In this document: one piece after another, positions 50,274 to 60,292 of the stretch | Position numbering within the stretch: position 1 is the stretch's first letter | How the letters are laid out: each line of letters opens with the position of its first letter | Assembly (NCBI RefSeq): GCF_003852235.1 | Contig: NZ_CP027732.1 | Coordinates: 5,580,001-5,644,000 of the forward strand | Reading direction: 5' to 3' | DNA: 64,000 nt | DNA from: Pseudomonas sp. R4-35-07 | GTDB taxonomy: Bacteria; Pseudomonadota; Gammaproteobacteria; Pseudomonadales; Pseudomonadaceae | Program-made: the position numbers and the translations under genes | Notes under the pieces: generated by a model | Told to the model about the DNA's origin: nothing | The model's input: the letters and a program-made list of their open reading frames with translations, nothing else | The model's database searches: none

Positions 50274-53114
50274 ATGACCCGCACCCATGAAATCCGCCCC
50301 GACCTGGACGAAGGCATCGACCGTAAGGTGCTGACCCAATTGCGCGCGCGTTTCATGGCCCTCAATGAAGGCCGCATGTCCCGGGCCGTCGAAGGGTTGA
50401 CCCCGCGCCAACAAAGCGTGCTCACCTTGTTGCCGCTGTTTTTCCACGTTAATCACCCTTTGCTGCCGGGCTATGTCTCCAGCGGCACACCGGCCGGGCT
50501 TTCGAACTTCGAACCCGATGCCCAGGCCCTGGCCGAAGCCCAGCGCCTGACCCGTTCTTTCTCCTACAAACCGCGCCATGGCAACCCGCCCCGCCCGATC
50601 CACGGTCTGTTCCTGATGGGCAGCCTGGGCACGTTGGCCCAGGCGGATCAAAGCGATATGGACGTGTGGGTCTGTCACGCTCCGGACCTGAATGAAAACG
50701 AGCTGGCCGAGCTGCGCAAGAAGTGCCAGCTGCTGGAAGCCTGGGCTCAGACCATGGGTGCCGAGGCGCATTTCTTTCTGATCGAACCGACGCGCTTTGT
50801 GCTCGGTGAACGGGACACCCAACTGAGTTCCGACGATTGCGGCACCACCCAACACTATTTGCTGCTGGACGAGTTCTACCGCACCGCCATCTGGCTGGCC
50901 GGGCGCACGCCGATCTGGTGGCTGGTGCCGGTGTATGAAGAAAGCCGCTACGCCGAGTTCACCCACACGCTGATCTCCAAACGCTTCATTCGCGCCGACG
51001 AAACCCTCGATCTCGGCCATCTGGCGCGCATTCCTCCGGGGGAGTTCATCGGCGCCGGGCTGTGGCAACTGTTCAAGGGCATCGAGTCGCCCTATAAATC
51101 GGTGCTCAAGCTTCTGCTGACCGAGGTCTACGCCAGCGAACACCCCAACGTGCACTGCCTGAGCCTGCGCTTCAAGCGCGCGGTGTTTGCCAATCAGCTG
51201 GACCTGGACGAGCTGGACCCGTACATCGTGGTCTACCGCCGCATCGAGGAATACCTCAAGGCCCGTAATGAACCCGAGCGCCTGGAACTGGTGCGGCGCA
51301 GCCTGTACCTGAAGGTCAACCGCAAGCTCAGCGCCGGCCAGCGCACCGCCAGTTGGCAACGGCTGCTGCTCGAACGCCTGGCCGATGAGTGGGGTTGGGA
51401 TCAGCGCCAATTGGCCCTGCTGGACAGCCGCAGCCAATGGAAAGTGCGTCAGGTCGCTTCCGAGCGCCGTGCCCTGGTCAACGAGCTGAACTACAGCTAC
51501 CGCTTCCTCACCCAGTTCGCCCGTACGGAACAGACCGTCAGCCTGATCAACAAGCGCGACCTCAATGTGCTGGGCCGGCGCTTGTACGCAGCCTTTGAAC
51601 GCAAGGCCGGCAAGGTTGAGTTCATCAACCCCGGGATTGCCCCGGACCTGGCCGAAGATACCCTGACCCTGGTGCACTCCCCCAACCGCAAGGAGCCGGG
51701 CCAGCACCATTGGGGCCTGTATAACGGCAACCTCACGGCCCTGGAATGGGAGCACTTCGCGCCGATCAAACGCAGCCGCGACCTGCTGGAAATGCTCACC
51801 TGGTGCCATCGCAACGGTGTGATCGACAGCAGCACGCGCCTGGCGCTGCACCCCGGCGCCAGCGACATGACCGAGTTTGAGCTGTTCAACCTGCTGGGCA
51901 GCCTGCAACAGACCATTGCCCTGCCCCTGGCCAGCGTCGATGAAGCGCGCCTGTTGCGTTCGGCGGTACCGGAAGAAGTGCTGTTGCTGATTAACGTCGG
52001 CGTCGACCCACTCAAGCATCACCGTGACCTGAATATTCTGATGACCACCGAGCGCACCGACTCCCTGAGTTATGCCGGCGTGCGTGAAAACCTGGTACTG
52101 ACCCTGGACCAGGTCACGGTCAATAGCTGGAACGAGGTGATGGTCAGCCGCTACGACGGCCCCCATGCGCTGCTCGACTGCCTGCGCGACTACCTCAACC
52201 AACTGCCGCCGGCTCATTTGCCGCGGTTGCGGGTGCGCTGTTTCTGTCACAACCGAGCGCAGTTCATTGCTCAGCGCGTCGAAGAAATATTCAACACCGC
52301 ACAGCATCTGCTGCTCGGCCAAAGCAACCACCGCTACCTGCTCCAGGTGCAGCAGCACTATCACGTCATGGAACTGATTCCCGGCCAAGCCACCCACGTG
52401 TCACTGCCAACCCAGGACGCCTTGGTCGCCTACCTCAGCGAAGAGCTGGCCAGCTACAGCCCGTGGCACCTGGACGCCATGGCGCTGGAAGACCACGACC
52501 TGGCGCTGCTGCTGCCCATGGGCCAGGCCGATTGCATACAAGTGTTCTATCGGGTCAATGAAGGCTTCGCCGAGCTGTATGTGCTCGACGAATTCAACGC
52601 GCTCTGGCAGCAGCGCTTGCCGTTCCATGATGAACAGAGCCTGTTGGCACCGCTGCAGCGGTTCCTGCTGTCGATCATCTATCGCCGCGAAGCGCTGTCA
52701 CCGCTGGACACACACCAGCCGTTGGGCGAAGTACAAACCCTCTACTACCAACTGTTGCCATCGGGCAGCGCCCGCGCACGCGTTGTCGAGCCAAGGCCGG
52801 CGCCGCAACACCCGGCCAACAAGCCGTTTTATGACGTGCAGGCGATTATCGGCAAGGCGGCGCCTGGCCAGGTGGGTGTCACGCTGTACTGCAATCAGCG
52901 GGAGTTTTCCGAGATGGAATTTGGCGACCAGCTGTTCGCGGTGGTCGCCCGGGAGATCGTCGGGCAACGCCGGGAGCCCGAGCGTTACCGTTGCTACATC
53001 ACCGACCTGGATCTGTCGGGTCTGCTGGGCGATGTGCAAAGCCCGAGCAATCTGTACCTGCGCTACAAGGCCGAGCTGGAGCTCGCGCTCAATGAAGCGC
53101 TGAGCCAGATTTAA
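50274..53114 (+). CDS. cyaA: Class I adenylate cyclase
   Basis: Makes cAMP, the Vfr/CRP ligand. The 946-residue protein has the N-terminal catalytic nucleotidyltransferase region with LMGSLGTLAQADQSDMDVWV near residues 114-133, including the SDxD metal site, and the long C-terminal regulatory region typical of gammaproteobacterial CyaA. Other matching segments are LLTEVYASEHPNVHCLSLRF and ARLEY-type helices. It starts with MTRTHEIRPDLDEGIDRKVL and overlaps the convergent rnk stop by 4 nt. Confidence 0.94.
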   Translation: MTRTHEIRPDLDEGIDRKVLTQLRARFMALNEGRMSRAVEGLTPRQQSVLTLLPLFFHVNHPLLPGYVSSGTPAGLSNFEPDAQALAEAQRLTRSFSYKPRHGNPPRPIHGLFLMGSLGTLAQADQSDMDVWVCHAPDLNENELAELRKKCQLLEAWAQTMGAEAHFFLIEPTRFVLGERDTQLSSDDCGTTQHYLLLDEFYRTAIWLAGRTPIWWLVPVYEESRYAEFTHTLISKRFIRADETLDLGHLARIPPGEFIGAGLWQLFKGIESPYKSVLKLLLTEVYASEHPNVHCLSLRFKRAVFANQLDLDELDPYIVVYRRIEEYLKARNEPERLELVRRSLYLKVNRKLSAGQRTASWQRLLLERLADEWGWDQRQLALLDSRSQWKVRQVASERRALVNELNYSYRFLTQFARTEQTVSLINKRDLNVLGRRLYAAFERKAGKVEFINPGIAPDLAEDTLTLVHSPNRKEPGQHHWGLYNGNLTALEWEHFAPIKRSRDLLEMLTWCHRNGVIDSSTRLALHPGASDMTEFELFNLLGSLQQTIALPLASVDEARLLRSAVPEEVLLLINVGVDPLKHHRDLNILMTTERTDSLSYAGVRENLVLTLDQVTVNSWNEVMVSRYDGPHALLDCLRDYLNQLPPAHLPRLRVRCFCHNRAQFIAQRVEEIFNTAQHLLLGQSNHRYLLQVQQHYHVMELIPGQATHVSLPTQDALVAYLSEELASYSPWHLDAMALEDHDLALLLPMGQADCIQVFYRVNEGFAELYVLDEFNALWQQRLPFHDEQSLLAPLQRFLLSIIYRREALSPLDTHQPLGEVQTLYYQLLPSGSARARVVEPRPAPQHPANKPFYDVQAIIGKAAPGQVGVTLYCNQREFSEMEFGDQLFAVVAREIVGQRREPERYRCYITDLDLSGLLGDVQSPSNLYLRYKAELELALNEALSQI

Positions 53115-53524
53115 AGCGGGAACGCGCCGCCGTCTTTGGGTTGGCCTTCGACACTCAGCAGCTCAAGCTTGAGGGTCTTGCCGCCTGGCGCAGGCCAGTC
53201 GATGTGCTGGCCCACTTGCAGGCCGAGCAAAGCGCTGCCGACCGGCGCCAGGATCGAGATCTTGCCTTCGTCGGCGTTCGCGTCCTTGGGGTAAACCAGG
53301 GTCAGGTGATAGTCCTTGCCACTGCCTTGTTCACGGCAATGCACGCTGGAGTTCATGGTCACGACAGTTGCAGGCACTTCATCGTGACCAACCACTTCTT
53401 CGGCGCGGTCGAGTTCGGCCTGCAACGCTTCGACGCCGGGAAACTCGTCGCCCAAGCGGTCGATCAGTTGCTCCAGACGCTGCACGTCAAGACGGGTAAG
53501 AATGATGGACGGTGCGGTGGTCAT
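53111..53524 (-). CDS. rnk: Nucleoside diphosphate kinase regulator (Rnk, GreA-like)
   Basis: A 137-residue RNA-polymerase-binding protein of the GreA/Rnk family. The N-terminal coiled coil is short (LDVQRLEQLIDRLGDEFPGV) compared with GreA, and the C-terminal FKBP-like domain has MNSSVHCREQGSGKDYHLTL and LAPVGSALLGLQVGQHIDWP. In E. coli Rnk affects nucleoside diphosphate kinase levels. It follows the terminator of the cyaY/DUF1289 genes. Confidence 0.93.
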   Translation of the reverse strand: MTTAPSIILTRLDVQRLEQLIDRLGDEFPGVEALQAELDRAEEVVGHDEVPATVVTMNSSVHCREQGSGKDYHLTLVYPKDANADEGKISILAPVGSALLGLQVGQHIDWPAPGGKTLKLELLSVEGQPKDGGAFPL

Positions 53525-53552
53525 GATTCAGGCAGACTCCTTTTTTCTGCAC

Positions 53553-53590
53553 AAAAAAGCAAAACCCCGCCAGGAAAAGGCGGGGTTCTC
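53553..53590 (-). terminator. Terminator after DUF1289 gene
   Basis: On the minus strand the stem AACCCCGCC / GGCGGGGTT with an 8-nt loop is followed by TTGCTTTTTT. It separates the cyaY-DUF1289 transcript from rnk. Confidence 0.85.
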
Positions 53591-53655
53591 ACGGACCTCG
53601 ATGAGTTGAGGCGTATCCGGACACTACCACAGCGTCACAAATAAACAAGACGGCG

Positions 53656-53877
53656 TCAGGTTTGGGCCCTGCGCTGCTCAGCCTGCGCACAGATCACTCG
53701 ACGCCGGGCATCGTCGGCGGAGCGCCACTCACGGATGTCTTCCACGTGGCGGAAGCAGCCGCGGCAGACTTTCTGCTCGTCCAGGCGACACAAGCTGATA
53801 CAAGGTGATGGCACCGCCGGGCTGACATTGCTGAACAGCGGCTTGGGTGGGCGTACGGGTGCAGGCTGAGTCACCAT
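53656..53877 (-). CDS. DUF1289 domain-containing protein
   Basis: A 73-residue protein with a conserved four-Cys pattern, SPCISLCRLDEQKVCRGCFR, which probably binds a metal or an Fe-S cluster. Function is unknown. The ATG overlaps the end of cyaY by one base, linking it to the frataxin homologue. Confidence 0.88.
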   Translation of the reverse strand: MVTQPAPVRPPKPLFSNVSPAVPSPCISLCRLDEQKVCRGCFRHVEDIREWRSADDARRRVICAQAEQRRAQT

Positions 53878-54209
53878 CAGATCTCGTCGAAGTCCAGCTC
53901 GGCGCCGGTATATTCCTCGACCAGCCGCGTGAGCATCTCACCCAGCAACTCTTCACTCTTGTCGCACTGCCATTTGCCGCTGTCTTCGTCGTAGTCGAAG
54001 TGAACGCCACCGGAGCGCGCCGCCAGCCACAACTGACGCAGCGGTTCCTGGCGACTGAAGATCAGTTGCTGGCCGCTCTCGAATTTGACGGTCAGCACAC
54101 CGGCCGAGTTTTCCAGATCCACATCCAGGTCGCTGTCGTCGAAAATATCTTCCAGCTTCTCCTGGGTGGCATCCACCAGGTCGTGAAAACGGGCTTCGGT
54201 CAAACTCAT
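53877..54209 (-). CDS. cyaY: Iron donor protein CyaY (bacterial frataxin)
   Basis: A 110-residue frataxin-fold protein that binds iron through acidic residues and modulates Fe-S cluster assembly at IscS. It opens MSLTEARFHDLVDATQEKLE and has an acidic first helix (DIFDDSDLDVD) and the conserved beta-sheet residues QPLRQLWLAAR-type EPLRQLWLAARSGGVHF. It is divergent from lptM-lysA. Confidence 0.95.
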   Translation of the reverse strand: MSLTEARFHDLVDATQEKLEDIFDDSDLDVDLENSAGVLTVKFESGQQLIFSRQEPLRQLWLAARSGGVHFDYDEDSGKWQCDKSEELLGEMLTRLVEEYTGAELDFDEI

Positions 54210-54447
54210 TGTGGCAACCTCAAAAGTGTCTGGTTCTGCTCAAGCGCCGCACGATACGGACGCGCCCCGCCGATTGCAAAGGATACCGATTTCAACGCGA
54301 TTGACGGCGTGAAATATCCTCAAACAGCGTAGTCCGCTTCCCGACCCTCTCGGCAAACCCCCGCCGGACGGGTATTCCGGCGCATAGGCAAGCTGGCGGG
54401 TGGTCGGTATACTCGGGCGCAATTAATGCATATTCAAGGATTTCGCC

Positions 54448-54615
54448 ATGAAGCGCCTGATCTCTTCCCTTGCTGCGCTCGTCGCGGTCGCTTGCCTCGT
54501 TAGTGCCTGTGGTCAAAAAGGCCCGCTGTACCTGCCCGACGACAGCAAAGACCCGAACGAACAGGCGCAGTCGTCGCAAAAGCCATCGAAAGCGCACAAG
54601 CACGACACTTACTAA
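54448..54615 (+). CDS. lptM: LptM (YifL) lipoprotein
   Basis: A 55-residue outer-membrane lipoprotein; E. coli LptM assists oxidative maturation of the LPS translocon LptD. The signal peptide ends with the lipobox [14 protein letters not shown], whose [10 protein letters not shown] is the family hallmark. The remainder is a short hydrophilic tail. It starts at ATG 54448 after AAGGA and is followed 9 nt later by lysA, the conserved order. Confidence 0.93.
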   Translation: MKRLISSLAALVAVACLVSACGQKGPLYLPDDSKDPNEQAQSSQKPSKAHKHDTY

Positions 54616-54624
54616 GGGACCCTC

Positions 54625-55872
54625 ATGGACGCTTTTAACTACCGGGACGGCGAGCTGTTCGCGGAAGGCGTGGCGCTGTCTGCGATTGCCGAGCGCTTTG
54701 GCACCCCGACGTATGTGTATTCCCGTGCACATATCGAAGCGCAATACCGCTCGTTCACCGACCCGCTGGAAGGCGTGCCGCACCTGGTGTGCTACGCGGT
54801 GAAAGCCAACTCCAACCTGGGTGTACTCAATGTCCTGGCGCGTCTGGGCGCTGGTTTTGACATTGTGTCCCGTGGCGAACTCGAACGTGTATTGGCCGCC
54901 GGTGGCCAGGCCGACAAGATCGTGTTCTCCGGCGTCGGCAAGAGCCGCGAAGACATGCGCCGCGCCCTGGAAGTGGGTGTGCACTGCTTCAACATCGAGT
55001 CCACCGACGAGCTGGAGCGCCTGCAGCTCGTGGCCGCCGAAATGGGCGTTCGCGCGCCGATCTCCCTGCGCGTCAACCCGGACGTCGATGCGGGCACCCA
55101 CCCGTACATTTCCACCGGCCTCAAGGAGAACAAGTTCGGCATCGCTATTGCCGACGCCGAAGACGTGTACATCCGCGCCGCCCAATTGCCGAACCTGGAC
55201 GTGTTGGGTGTCGACTGCCATATCGGCTCGCAACTGACCACCCTACCGCCGTTCCTGGATGCGCTCGACCGCCTGCTGGCGCTGATCGACCGCCTCGGCG
55301 ATTGCGGCATCTACCTGCACCACATCGATCTGGGTGGCGGTGTGGGCGTGCGTTATCGCGATGAAGAACCGCCGTTGATCGCCGACTACATCAAGGCGGT
55401 GCGCGAGCGTATCGAAGGCCGCGATCTGACGCTGATGTTCGAGCCGGGCCGCTACATCGTCGCCAATGCCGGTTTGCTGCTGACCCAGGTCGAGTACCTC
55501 AAGCACACTGAGCACAAGGACTTCGCCATCGTCGACGCGGCGATGAACGACCTGATCCGCCCGGCGCTGTACCAGGCCTGGATGAATGTCACCGCCGTTG
55601 CCCCTCGCGACAGCGAAACGCGCGCGTACGACATCGTCGGCCCGATCTGTGAGACCGGCGACTTCCTGGCCAAGGATCGTCAGCTGGCCCTGGAGGAAGG
55701 CGACCTGCTGGCCGTGCATTCGGCCGGTGCCTATGGGTTTGTCATGAGTTCCAACTACAACACGCGCGGGCGAGCCGCCGAGGTGCTGGTGGACGGTGAT
55801 CAAGCGTTCGAAGTGCGTCGCCGCGAGACGGTAGCCGAGTTGTATGCTGGCGAAAGCCTGCTGCCGGAGTAA
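54625..55872 (+). CDS. lysA: Diaminopimelate decarboxylase
   Basis: The PLP enzyme that makes L-lysine from meso-diaminopimelate. The 415-residue protein has the PLP lysine in CYAVKANSNLG (Lys 60), the SRGELERVLAAG and IDLGGGVGVRY motifs and the C-terminal active-site Cys region PICETGDFLAKD. It is the second gene of the lptM-lysA-dapF operon. Confidence 0.97.
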   Translation: MDAFNYRDGELFAEGVALSAIAERFGTPTYVYSRAHIEAQYRSFTDPLEGVPHLVCYAVKANSNLGVLNVLARLGAGFDIVSRGELERVLAAGGQADKIVFSGVGKSREDMRRALEVGVHCFNIESTDELERLQLVAAEMGVRAPISLRVNPDVDAGTHPYISTGLKENKFGIAIADAEDVYIRAAQLPNLDVLGVDCHIGSQLTTLPPFLDALDRLLALIDRLGDCGIYLHHIDLGGGVGVRYRDEEPPLIADYIKAVRERIEGRDLTLMFEPGRYIVANAGLLLTQVEYLKHTEHKDFAIVDAAMNDLIRPALYQAWMNVTAVAPRDSETRAYDIVGPICETGDFLAKDRQLALEEGDLLAVHSAGAYGFVMSSNYNTRGRAAEVLVDGDQAFEVRRRETVAELYAGESLLPE

Positions 55873-55875
55873 GCC

Positions 55876-56706
55876 ATGCTGCTGCGTTTTACCAAGATGC
55901 ACGGGCTGGGCAATGACTTCATGGTTCTCGACCTGGTCAGCCAGCACGCACACATCCTGCCCAAGCACGCCAAACAATGGGGCGACCGGCATACCGGTGT
56001 CGGCTTCGACCAATTATTGCTGGTGGAAGCGCCGACCAACCCGGAGGTGGATTTCCGTTATCGGATCTTCAACTCTGATGGCTCTGAAGTGGAACAGTGC
56101 GGCAACGGTGCGCGCTGCTTTGCGCGCTTCGTGCTGGACAAGCGCCTGACCGCCAAGCGCCAGATCCGCGTCGAGACCAAAGGCGGCGTGATCGAACTGG
56201 ATATCCGCAGTGACGGCCAGATCAGCGTCAACATGGGCGCGCCACGCCTGGTGCCGGCGGACATTCCGTTCCAGGCGCCCGAGCAGGCCCTCAGTTATGC
56301 GCTGGAGGTGGACGGCAACAGCGTGGATATCGCCGCCGTGTCCATGGGCAATCCCCATGCGGTGCTGCGGGTCAATGACATCAACAATGCGCCCGTGCAT
56401 GAACTGGGGCCGAAGATCGAACATCACCCGCGCTTTCCGGCGCGGGTTAATGTGGGCTTCCTGCAGGTGATCGACCGTTCCCGCGCGCAATTGCGTGTGT
56501 GGGAGCGCGGCGCCGGCGAAACCCAGGCCTGCGGCACCGGTGCCTGCGCCGCTGCCGTGGCCGCGATCAGCCAGGGGTGGATGGATTCACCGCTGCTGAT
56601 CGACCTGCCGGGTGGGCGCTTGTCCATCGAATGGGCAGGCCCTGGCCACCCGGTGATGATGACCGGGCCGGCCTCGCGTGTATACGAAGGACAGGTCCGT
56701 CTATGA
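55876..56706 (+). CDS. dapF: Diaminopimelate epimerase
   Basis: Interconverts LL- and meso-diaminopimelate. The 276-residue protein has both catalytic cysteines: Cys 75 in [13 protein letters not shown] and the second in [11 protein letters not shown] near residue 220. It begins [19 protein letters not shown], the standard start, 3 nt after lysA. Confidence 0.97.
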   Translation: MLLRFTKMHGLGNDFMVLDLVSQHAHILPKHAKQWGDRHTGVGFDQLLLVEAPTNPEVDFRYRIFNSDGSEVEQCGNGARCFARFVLDKRLTAKRQIRVETKGGVIELDIRSDGQISVNMGAPRLVPADIPFQAPEQALSYALEVDGNSVDIAAVSMGNPHAVLRVNDINNAPVHELGPKIEHHPRFPARVNVGFLQVIDRSRAQLRVWERGAGETQACGTGACAAAVAAISQGWMDSPLLIDLPGGRLSIEWAGPGHPVMMTGPASRVYEGQVRL

Positions 56707-56719
56707 GTGAGCCAAGCCA

Positions 56720-57436
56720 ATGACCGATAAGCCTCAAGTACCCGCACACGTCACCCCAAGTGAAAGCCTGGAGGCCGCTGCAGTCGCGGCGTACCTTGAG
56801 GCTCATGCGGATTTTTTCGTCGAGCACGAGCAATTGCTTCCGGCCTTGCGCATCCCCCACCAACGCGGCGATACCGTGTCGTTGGTGGAGCGGCAAATGC
56901 AGATCCTGCGCGAGCGCAATATCGAAATGCGCCACCGGCTCTCGCACCTGATGGATGTGGCCCGCGACAACGATCGCCTGTTCGACAAGACCCGTCGCCT
57001 GATCCTGACCCTGATGGACGCCGCCAGCCTGGAAGAAACGGTGATAGCTGTGGAAGACAGCCTGCGCCAGGACTTCCAGGTGCCGTTTGTCAGCCTGATC
57101 CTGTTCAGCGACAACCCGATGCCGGTGGGGCGTTGGGTCAGCGGTGGCGAAGCGCAAACCGCCATCGGCGGCCTGCTTTCCGAAGGCAAGACCATCAGCG
57201 GCACCCTGCGCGAGCATGAACTGGACTTCCTGTTTGGTGCCGAACAGCGCCAACAGATCGGCTCCACCGCCGTGGTTGCCCTTAGCCATCAAGGCCTGCA
57301 TGGCGTACTGGCCATCGCCAGCCGCGATCCCGCGCATTACAAAAGCTCGGTGGGCACCCTGTTTTTGACCTACATCGCCGAAGTGCTGGGCCGCGTCTTG
57401 CCGCGTTTCACCACTGCCCTGCGCGCGGTGCGCTAG
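56720..57436 (+). CDS. DUF484 (GAF-like) family protein
   Basis: A 238-residue conserved protein almost always located between dapF and xerC. A short N-terminal helical region ([20 protein letters not shown]) is followed by coiled coil ([20 protein letters not shown]) and a GAF-like domain. Its function is unknown; a ligand or signalling role is likely. Confidence 0.92.
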   Translation: MTDKPQVPAHVTPSESLEAAAVAAYLEAHADFFVEHEQLLPALRIPHQRGDTVSLVERQMQILRERNIEMRHRLSHLMDVARDNDRLFDKTRRLILTLMDAASLEETVIAVEDSLRQDFQVPFVSLILFSDNPMPVGRWVSGGEAQTAIGGLLSEGKTISGTLREHELDFLFGAEQRQQIGSTAVVALSHQGLHGVLAIASRDPAHYKSSVGTLFLTYIAEVLGRVLPRFTTALRAVR

Positions 57437-57438
57437 CC

Positions 57439-58338
57439 ATGGAACGGCATCTGGACGCTTACTGCGCTCACCTGCGCAACGAGCGCCAGGTGTCGCCTCA
57501 TACCCTGGAAGCCTACCGGCGGGACTTGAACAAGGTCCTGGCCTATTGCGAAAAGCAGCAGATCGCCAGCTGGAAAGCCCTGGATATCCAGAGCCTGCGC
57601 AGCCTGGTCGCACGGCTGCACCAGCAAGGCCAGTCCTCGCGTAGCCTGTCGCGCCTGCTGTCGGCGGTGCGCGGCCTCTATCACTACCTGAACCGCGAAG
57701 GCCTGTGTGACCACGACCCGGCCAATGGCCTGTCGCCGCCCAAAGGCGAGCGCCGCCTGCCCAAGACCCTGGACACCGACCGCGCTCTGCAACTGCTCGA
57801 TGGCGCGGTCGAGGATGACTTCCTGGCGCACCGCGACCAGGCGATCCTCGAGTTGTTCTACTCCTCGGGCCTGCGCCTGTCGGAGCTGACCGGCCTGAAC
57901 CTCGATCAACTGGACCTGGCAGATGGGCTGGTGCAGGTGCTGGGTAAAGGCAGCAAGACGCGGGTGTTGCCCGTCGGCAGAAAAGCCCGTGAAGCCCTGC
58001 AACTGTGGTTGCCGTTGCGCGCGCTGGCCAATCCGCAAGACGACGCGGTATTTATCAGTCAACAGGGCCGACGCCTGGGGCCACGGGCCATTCAGTTGCG
58101 CGTAAAAGCCGCCGGCGAGCGCGAACTGGGGCAGAACCTGCACCCGCATATGCTCAGGCACTCCTTTGCCAGCCATATGCTGGAGTCGTCCCAGGACCTG
58201 CGCGCGGTACAGGAGCTGCTCGGCCACTCCGACATCAAGACCACGCAAATCTACACCCACCTCGACTTCCAGCACCTGGCAACGGTGTACGACAGCGCCC
58301 ATCCACGGGCCAAACGCATCAAGGGCGGCGACTCATGA
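57439..58338 (+). CDS. xerC: Tyrosine recombinase XerC
   Basis: With XerD it resolves chromosome dimers at dif. The 299-residue protein has the SAM-like N-terminal domain and the catalytic set: Arg in [10 protein letters not shown], Lys in [35 protein letters not shown] with the nucleophile Tyr near residue 276. It starts 2 nt after the DUF484 stop; its stop overlaps the next ATG. Confidence 0.97.
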   Translation: MERHLDAYCAHLRNERQVSPHTLEAYRRDLNKVLAYCEKQQIASWKALDIQSLRSLVARLHQQGQSSRSLSRLLSAVRGLYHYLNREGLCDHDPANGLSPPKGERRLPKTLDTDRALQLLDGAVEDDFLAHRDQAILELFYSSGLRLSELTGLNLDQLDLADGLVQVLGKGSKTRVLPVGRKAREALQLWLPLRALANPQDDAVFISQQGRRLGPRAIQLRVKAAGERELGQNLHPHMLRHSFASHMLESSQDLRAVQELLGHSDIKTTQIYTHLDFQHLATVYDSAHPRAKRIKGGDS

Positions 58339-59030
58339 GCATCAAGCTGATCACCTTCGACCTGGACGACACGCTCTGGGACAACGTACCCGTCATCATC
58401 AGCGCCGAAGCGTCAATGCGCGAATGGTTGGCGCTCAACGCATCCAAGGTCGGCGACTTGCCCCTGGAGCATTTCGCCAGCCTGCGCCAACAGGTGCTGC
58501 AACGTCATCCTGAACTCAAACACCGCATCAGTATCCTGCGTCACCGTGTGTTGATGCATGCGTTTGAGGAGGCCGGTTATCCACAGCCTGAAGCCACGGA
58601 AATGGCCGACGTGTGTTTTGAAGCGTTCATTCATGCGCGGCATCAACTCACCGTCTTCCCCGAAGCCGAGCCCATGCTCAAAGCGCTGCGCCAGCACTTC
58701 CTGCTGGGGGTGATCACCAACGGCAATGCCGACGTACAACGCGTAGGCCTGGCGGACTACTTTCACTTTGCCTTGCGTGCCGAGGATATCGGCATCGCCA
58801 AGCCAGATGCGCGGTTGTTTCAGGAGGCATTACAGCGCGGCGGCGTGATGGCCGAAGCGGCGGTGCATGTTGGCGATCACCCGGGCGATGACATTGCCGG
58901 GGCGCAACAGGCGGGGCTGCGAGCAGTGTGGTTCAACCCGGCGGGCAAGGCGTGGGAAGGGGATAAACTCCCGGATGCGCAAATTCGCAGCCTGACGCAA
59001 TTGCCGGAGTTACTTCGCCGCTGGCAGTAA
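58335..59030 (+). CDS. HAD-superfamily hydrolase
   Basis: A 231-residue phosphatase of the YigB type. HAD motifs are [10 protein letters not shown] at residues 8-17, the Thr/Asn motif [13 protein letters not shown], the Lys in [10 protein letters not shown] and [14 protein letters not shown]. YigB-type enzymes can dephosphorylate FMN or sugar phosphates. The ATG overlaps the xerC stop as ATGA. It closes the operon that begins at lptM. Confidence 0.93.
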   Translation: MSIKLITFDLDDTLWDNVPVIISAEASMREWLALNASKVGDLPLEHFASLRQQVLQRHPELKHRISILRHRVLMHAFEEAGYPQPEATEMADVCFEAFIHARHQLTVFPEAEPMLKALRQHFLLGVITNGNADVQRVGLADYFHFALRAEDIGIAKPDARLFQEALQRGGVMAEAAVHVGDHPGDDIAGAQQAGLRAVWFNPAGKAWEGDKLPDAQIRSLTQLPELLRRWQ

Positions 59031-59041
59031 CACCGATGGCC

Positions 59042-59137
59042 AAATGTGGGAGGGGGCTTGCCCCCGATTACGGTAGATCAGCCAGCCTATTTGGTGATTG
59101 ATTCTCCGCTATCGGGGGCAAGCCCCCTCCCACATTT
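59042..59137. repeat. REP doublet (REPIN), copy 4
   Basis: Inverted units AAATGTGGGAGGGGGCTTGC and GCAAGCCCCCTCCCACATTT flank about 45 nt. It follows the HAD gene and precedes the sutA terminator, so it marks the convergent boundary. Confidence 0.92.
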
Positions 59138-59171
59138 GGATCACCACAAGGCTCGAATAAATCAGCAGGCA

Positions 59172-59200
59172 TGAAAAAACCCGCAGCGACGGCGGGCTCT
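59172..59200 (-). terminator. Rho-independent terminator of sutA
   Basis: On the minus strand AGCCCGCCGTCGCTGCGGGTT (stem CCCGC / GCGGG) leads into a T run. It begins about 25 nt after the sutA stop. Confidence 0.8.
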
Positions 59201-59222
59201 TTCAGCAAGCAGGTGGCTGACC

Positions 59223-59555
59223 TCAGATAGGACGGCTGCCGTACTTGTTATCCGGCTTCTTCGGTGGATCAGCCACCACGTTGGGCTCGACTTCGACCAC
59301 TTTGCCGCCTTTGGCGAGGAATTCTTCCATCGCACGGGCCAGGGCATCGCGTTCTTTGTTCTTGGCTTCAACGCTGGGCAGTTCGTCTACCGAAACAGCC
59401 GCCTTGGCCTTGCCTTTGGCTTTGGGCGCGACATCATCGCCAGCACTGTCATCAAGGTCTTCAGCAACGTCATCAGCCGCCGCTTCAAGACTTTCCTCAG
59501 TGTCGTCTTCGTCACCTACTTCAAGGTCGTCGTTTTCCAGATCATCGTCGCTCAT
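59223..59555 (-). CDS. sutA: SutA, RNA polymerase-binding regulator of slow growth
   Basis: A 110-residue protein. The N-terminal ~45 residues are acidic and disordered (MSDDDLENDDLEVGDEDDTE), followed by a basic AKGKAKAAV stretch, a conserved helix (KNKERDALARAMEEFLAKGG) and the invariant tail NVVADPPKKPDNKYGSRPI. In P. aeruginosa SutA binds RNA polymerase and aids rRNA and other promoters when growth is slow. The strong tail conservation makes the assignment secure. Confidence 0.92.
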   Translation of the reverse strand: MSDDDLENDDLEVGDEDDTEESLEAAADDVAEDLDDSAGDDVAPKAKGKAKAAVSVDELPSVEAKNKERDALARAMEEFLAKGGKVVEVEPNVVADPPKKPDNKYGSRPI

Positions 59556-59657
59556 GTTCTACCTCATGACTTGCGAAAAGCAGATTAGTTATAGCCCAGC
59601 TTCACCCTCTGTCGAGGTCGCCGGAAAAAAATCAACATCCACTGGATCACCAGTGGC

Positions 59658-60083
59658 TTATGCCCCTTCACCGTGCAAGGTGGCGAGGACTTTACGAGCA
59701 CCGCCATGATCACGGTGCTCGCCCAGATAAACACCTTGCCAGGTCCCCATCGCCAAGCGGCCGGCCTTCACCGGCAAACTCAGCTGGCAGCCCAGCAGAC
59801 TGGTCTTGAAGTGCGCCGGCAGATCATCCGGACCTTCGTCGTTGTGTTCGAACCCTGCATGGCCTTGCGGCACCAGCAAGTTGAAGAAACGTTCGAAGTC
59901 ACGGCGAACCGCCGGGTCGGCATTCTCGTTGACCGTCAACGAGGCCGAGGTGTGCTGCAGCCACAGATGCAACAGGCCCACGCGACACGCCTTCAATTCA
60001 GGCAAGCCGGCAAGCAACTCGTCGGTCACCAGGTGAAAGCCCCGGGGCTTGGCCCGAAGGGTAATCAGGGTCTGTTGCCACAT
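59658..60083 (-). CDS. YjbQ family protein (secondary thiamine-phosphate synthase type)
   Basis: A 141-residue single-domain protein with [20 protein letters not shown] near residues 41-60, the family signature, and [20 protein letters not shown] at the C-terminus with conserved His and Glu. E. coli YjbQ has weak thiamine phosphate synthase activity; the real function is open. Confidence 0.92.
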   Translation of the reverse strand: MWQQTLITLRAKPRGFHLVTDELLAGLPELKACRVGLLHLWLQHTSASLTVNENADPAVRRDFERFFNLLVPQGHAGFEHNDEGPDDLPAHFKTSLLGCQLSLPVKAGRLAMGTWQGVYLGEHRDHGGARKVLATLHGEGA

Positions 60084-60251
60084 ACAGTTCTCCGCCCATC
60101 GGCGCGCATTCTAGCGCGCTCTGGAAAAAAACAAAGTGCCGAATACGCCTACATGTCTGTAAGACATTCGCACCCTTAAAAGTGCCGTGTAGATCCCATC
60201 ACAAAGTTGACGAAAAACCCATGCCACTATAGGCAAAGACAAACGCCAGAC

Positions 60252-60284
60252 AAAAAAATGCCCGGCAAGCCGGGCATCTTTTTC
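60252..60284 (-). terminator. Rho-independent terminator of amtB
   Basis: GATGCCCGGC-TT-GCCGGGCATTTTTTTG on the minus strand: an 8-bp-plus GC stem and a T run, starting 9 nt after the amtB stop. Confidence 0.9.
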
Positions 60285-60292
60285 TCGCGTAC

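Noticed and set aside
50229..52397. 722-codon minus-strand open frame opposite cyaA
   Set aside because: Antisense shadow of cyaA; composition is typical of reverse-frame reading of GC-rich genes and no family motif is seen.
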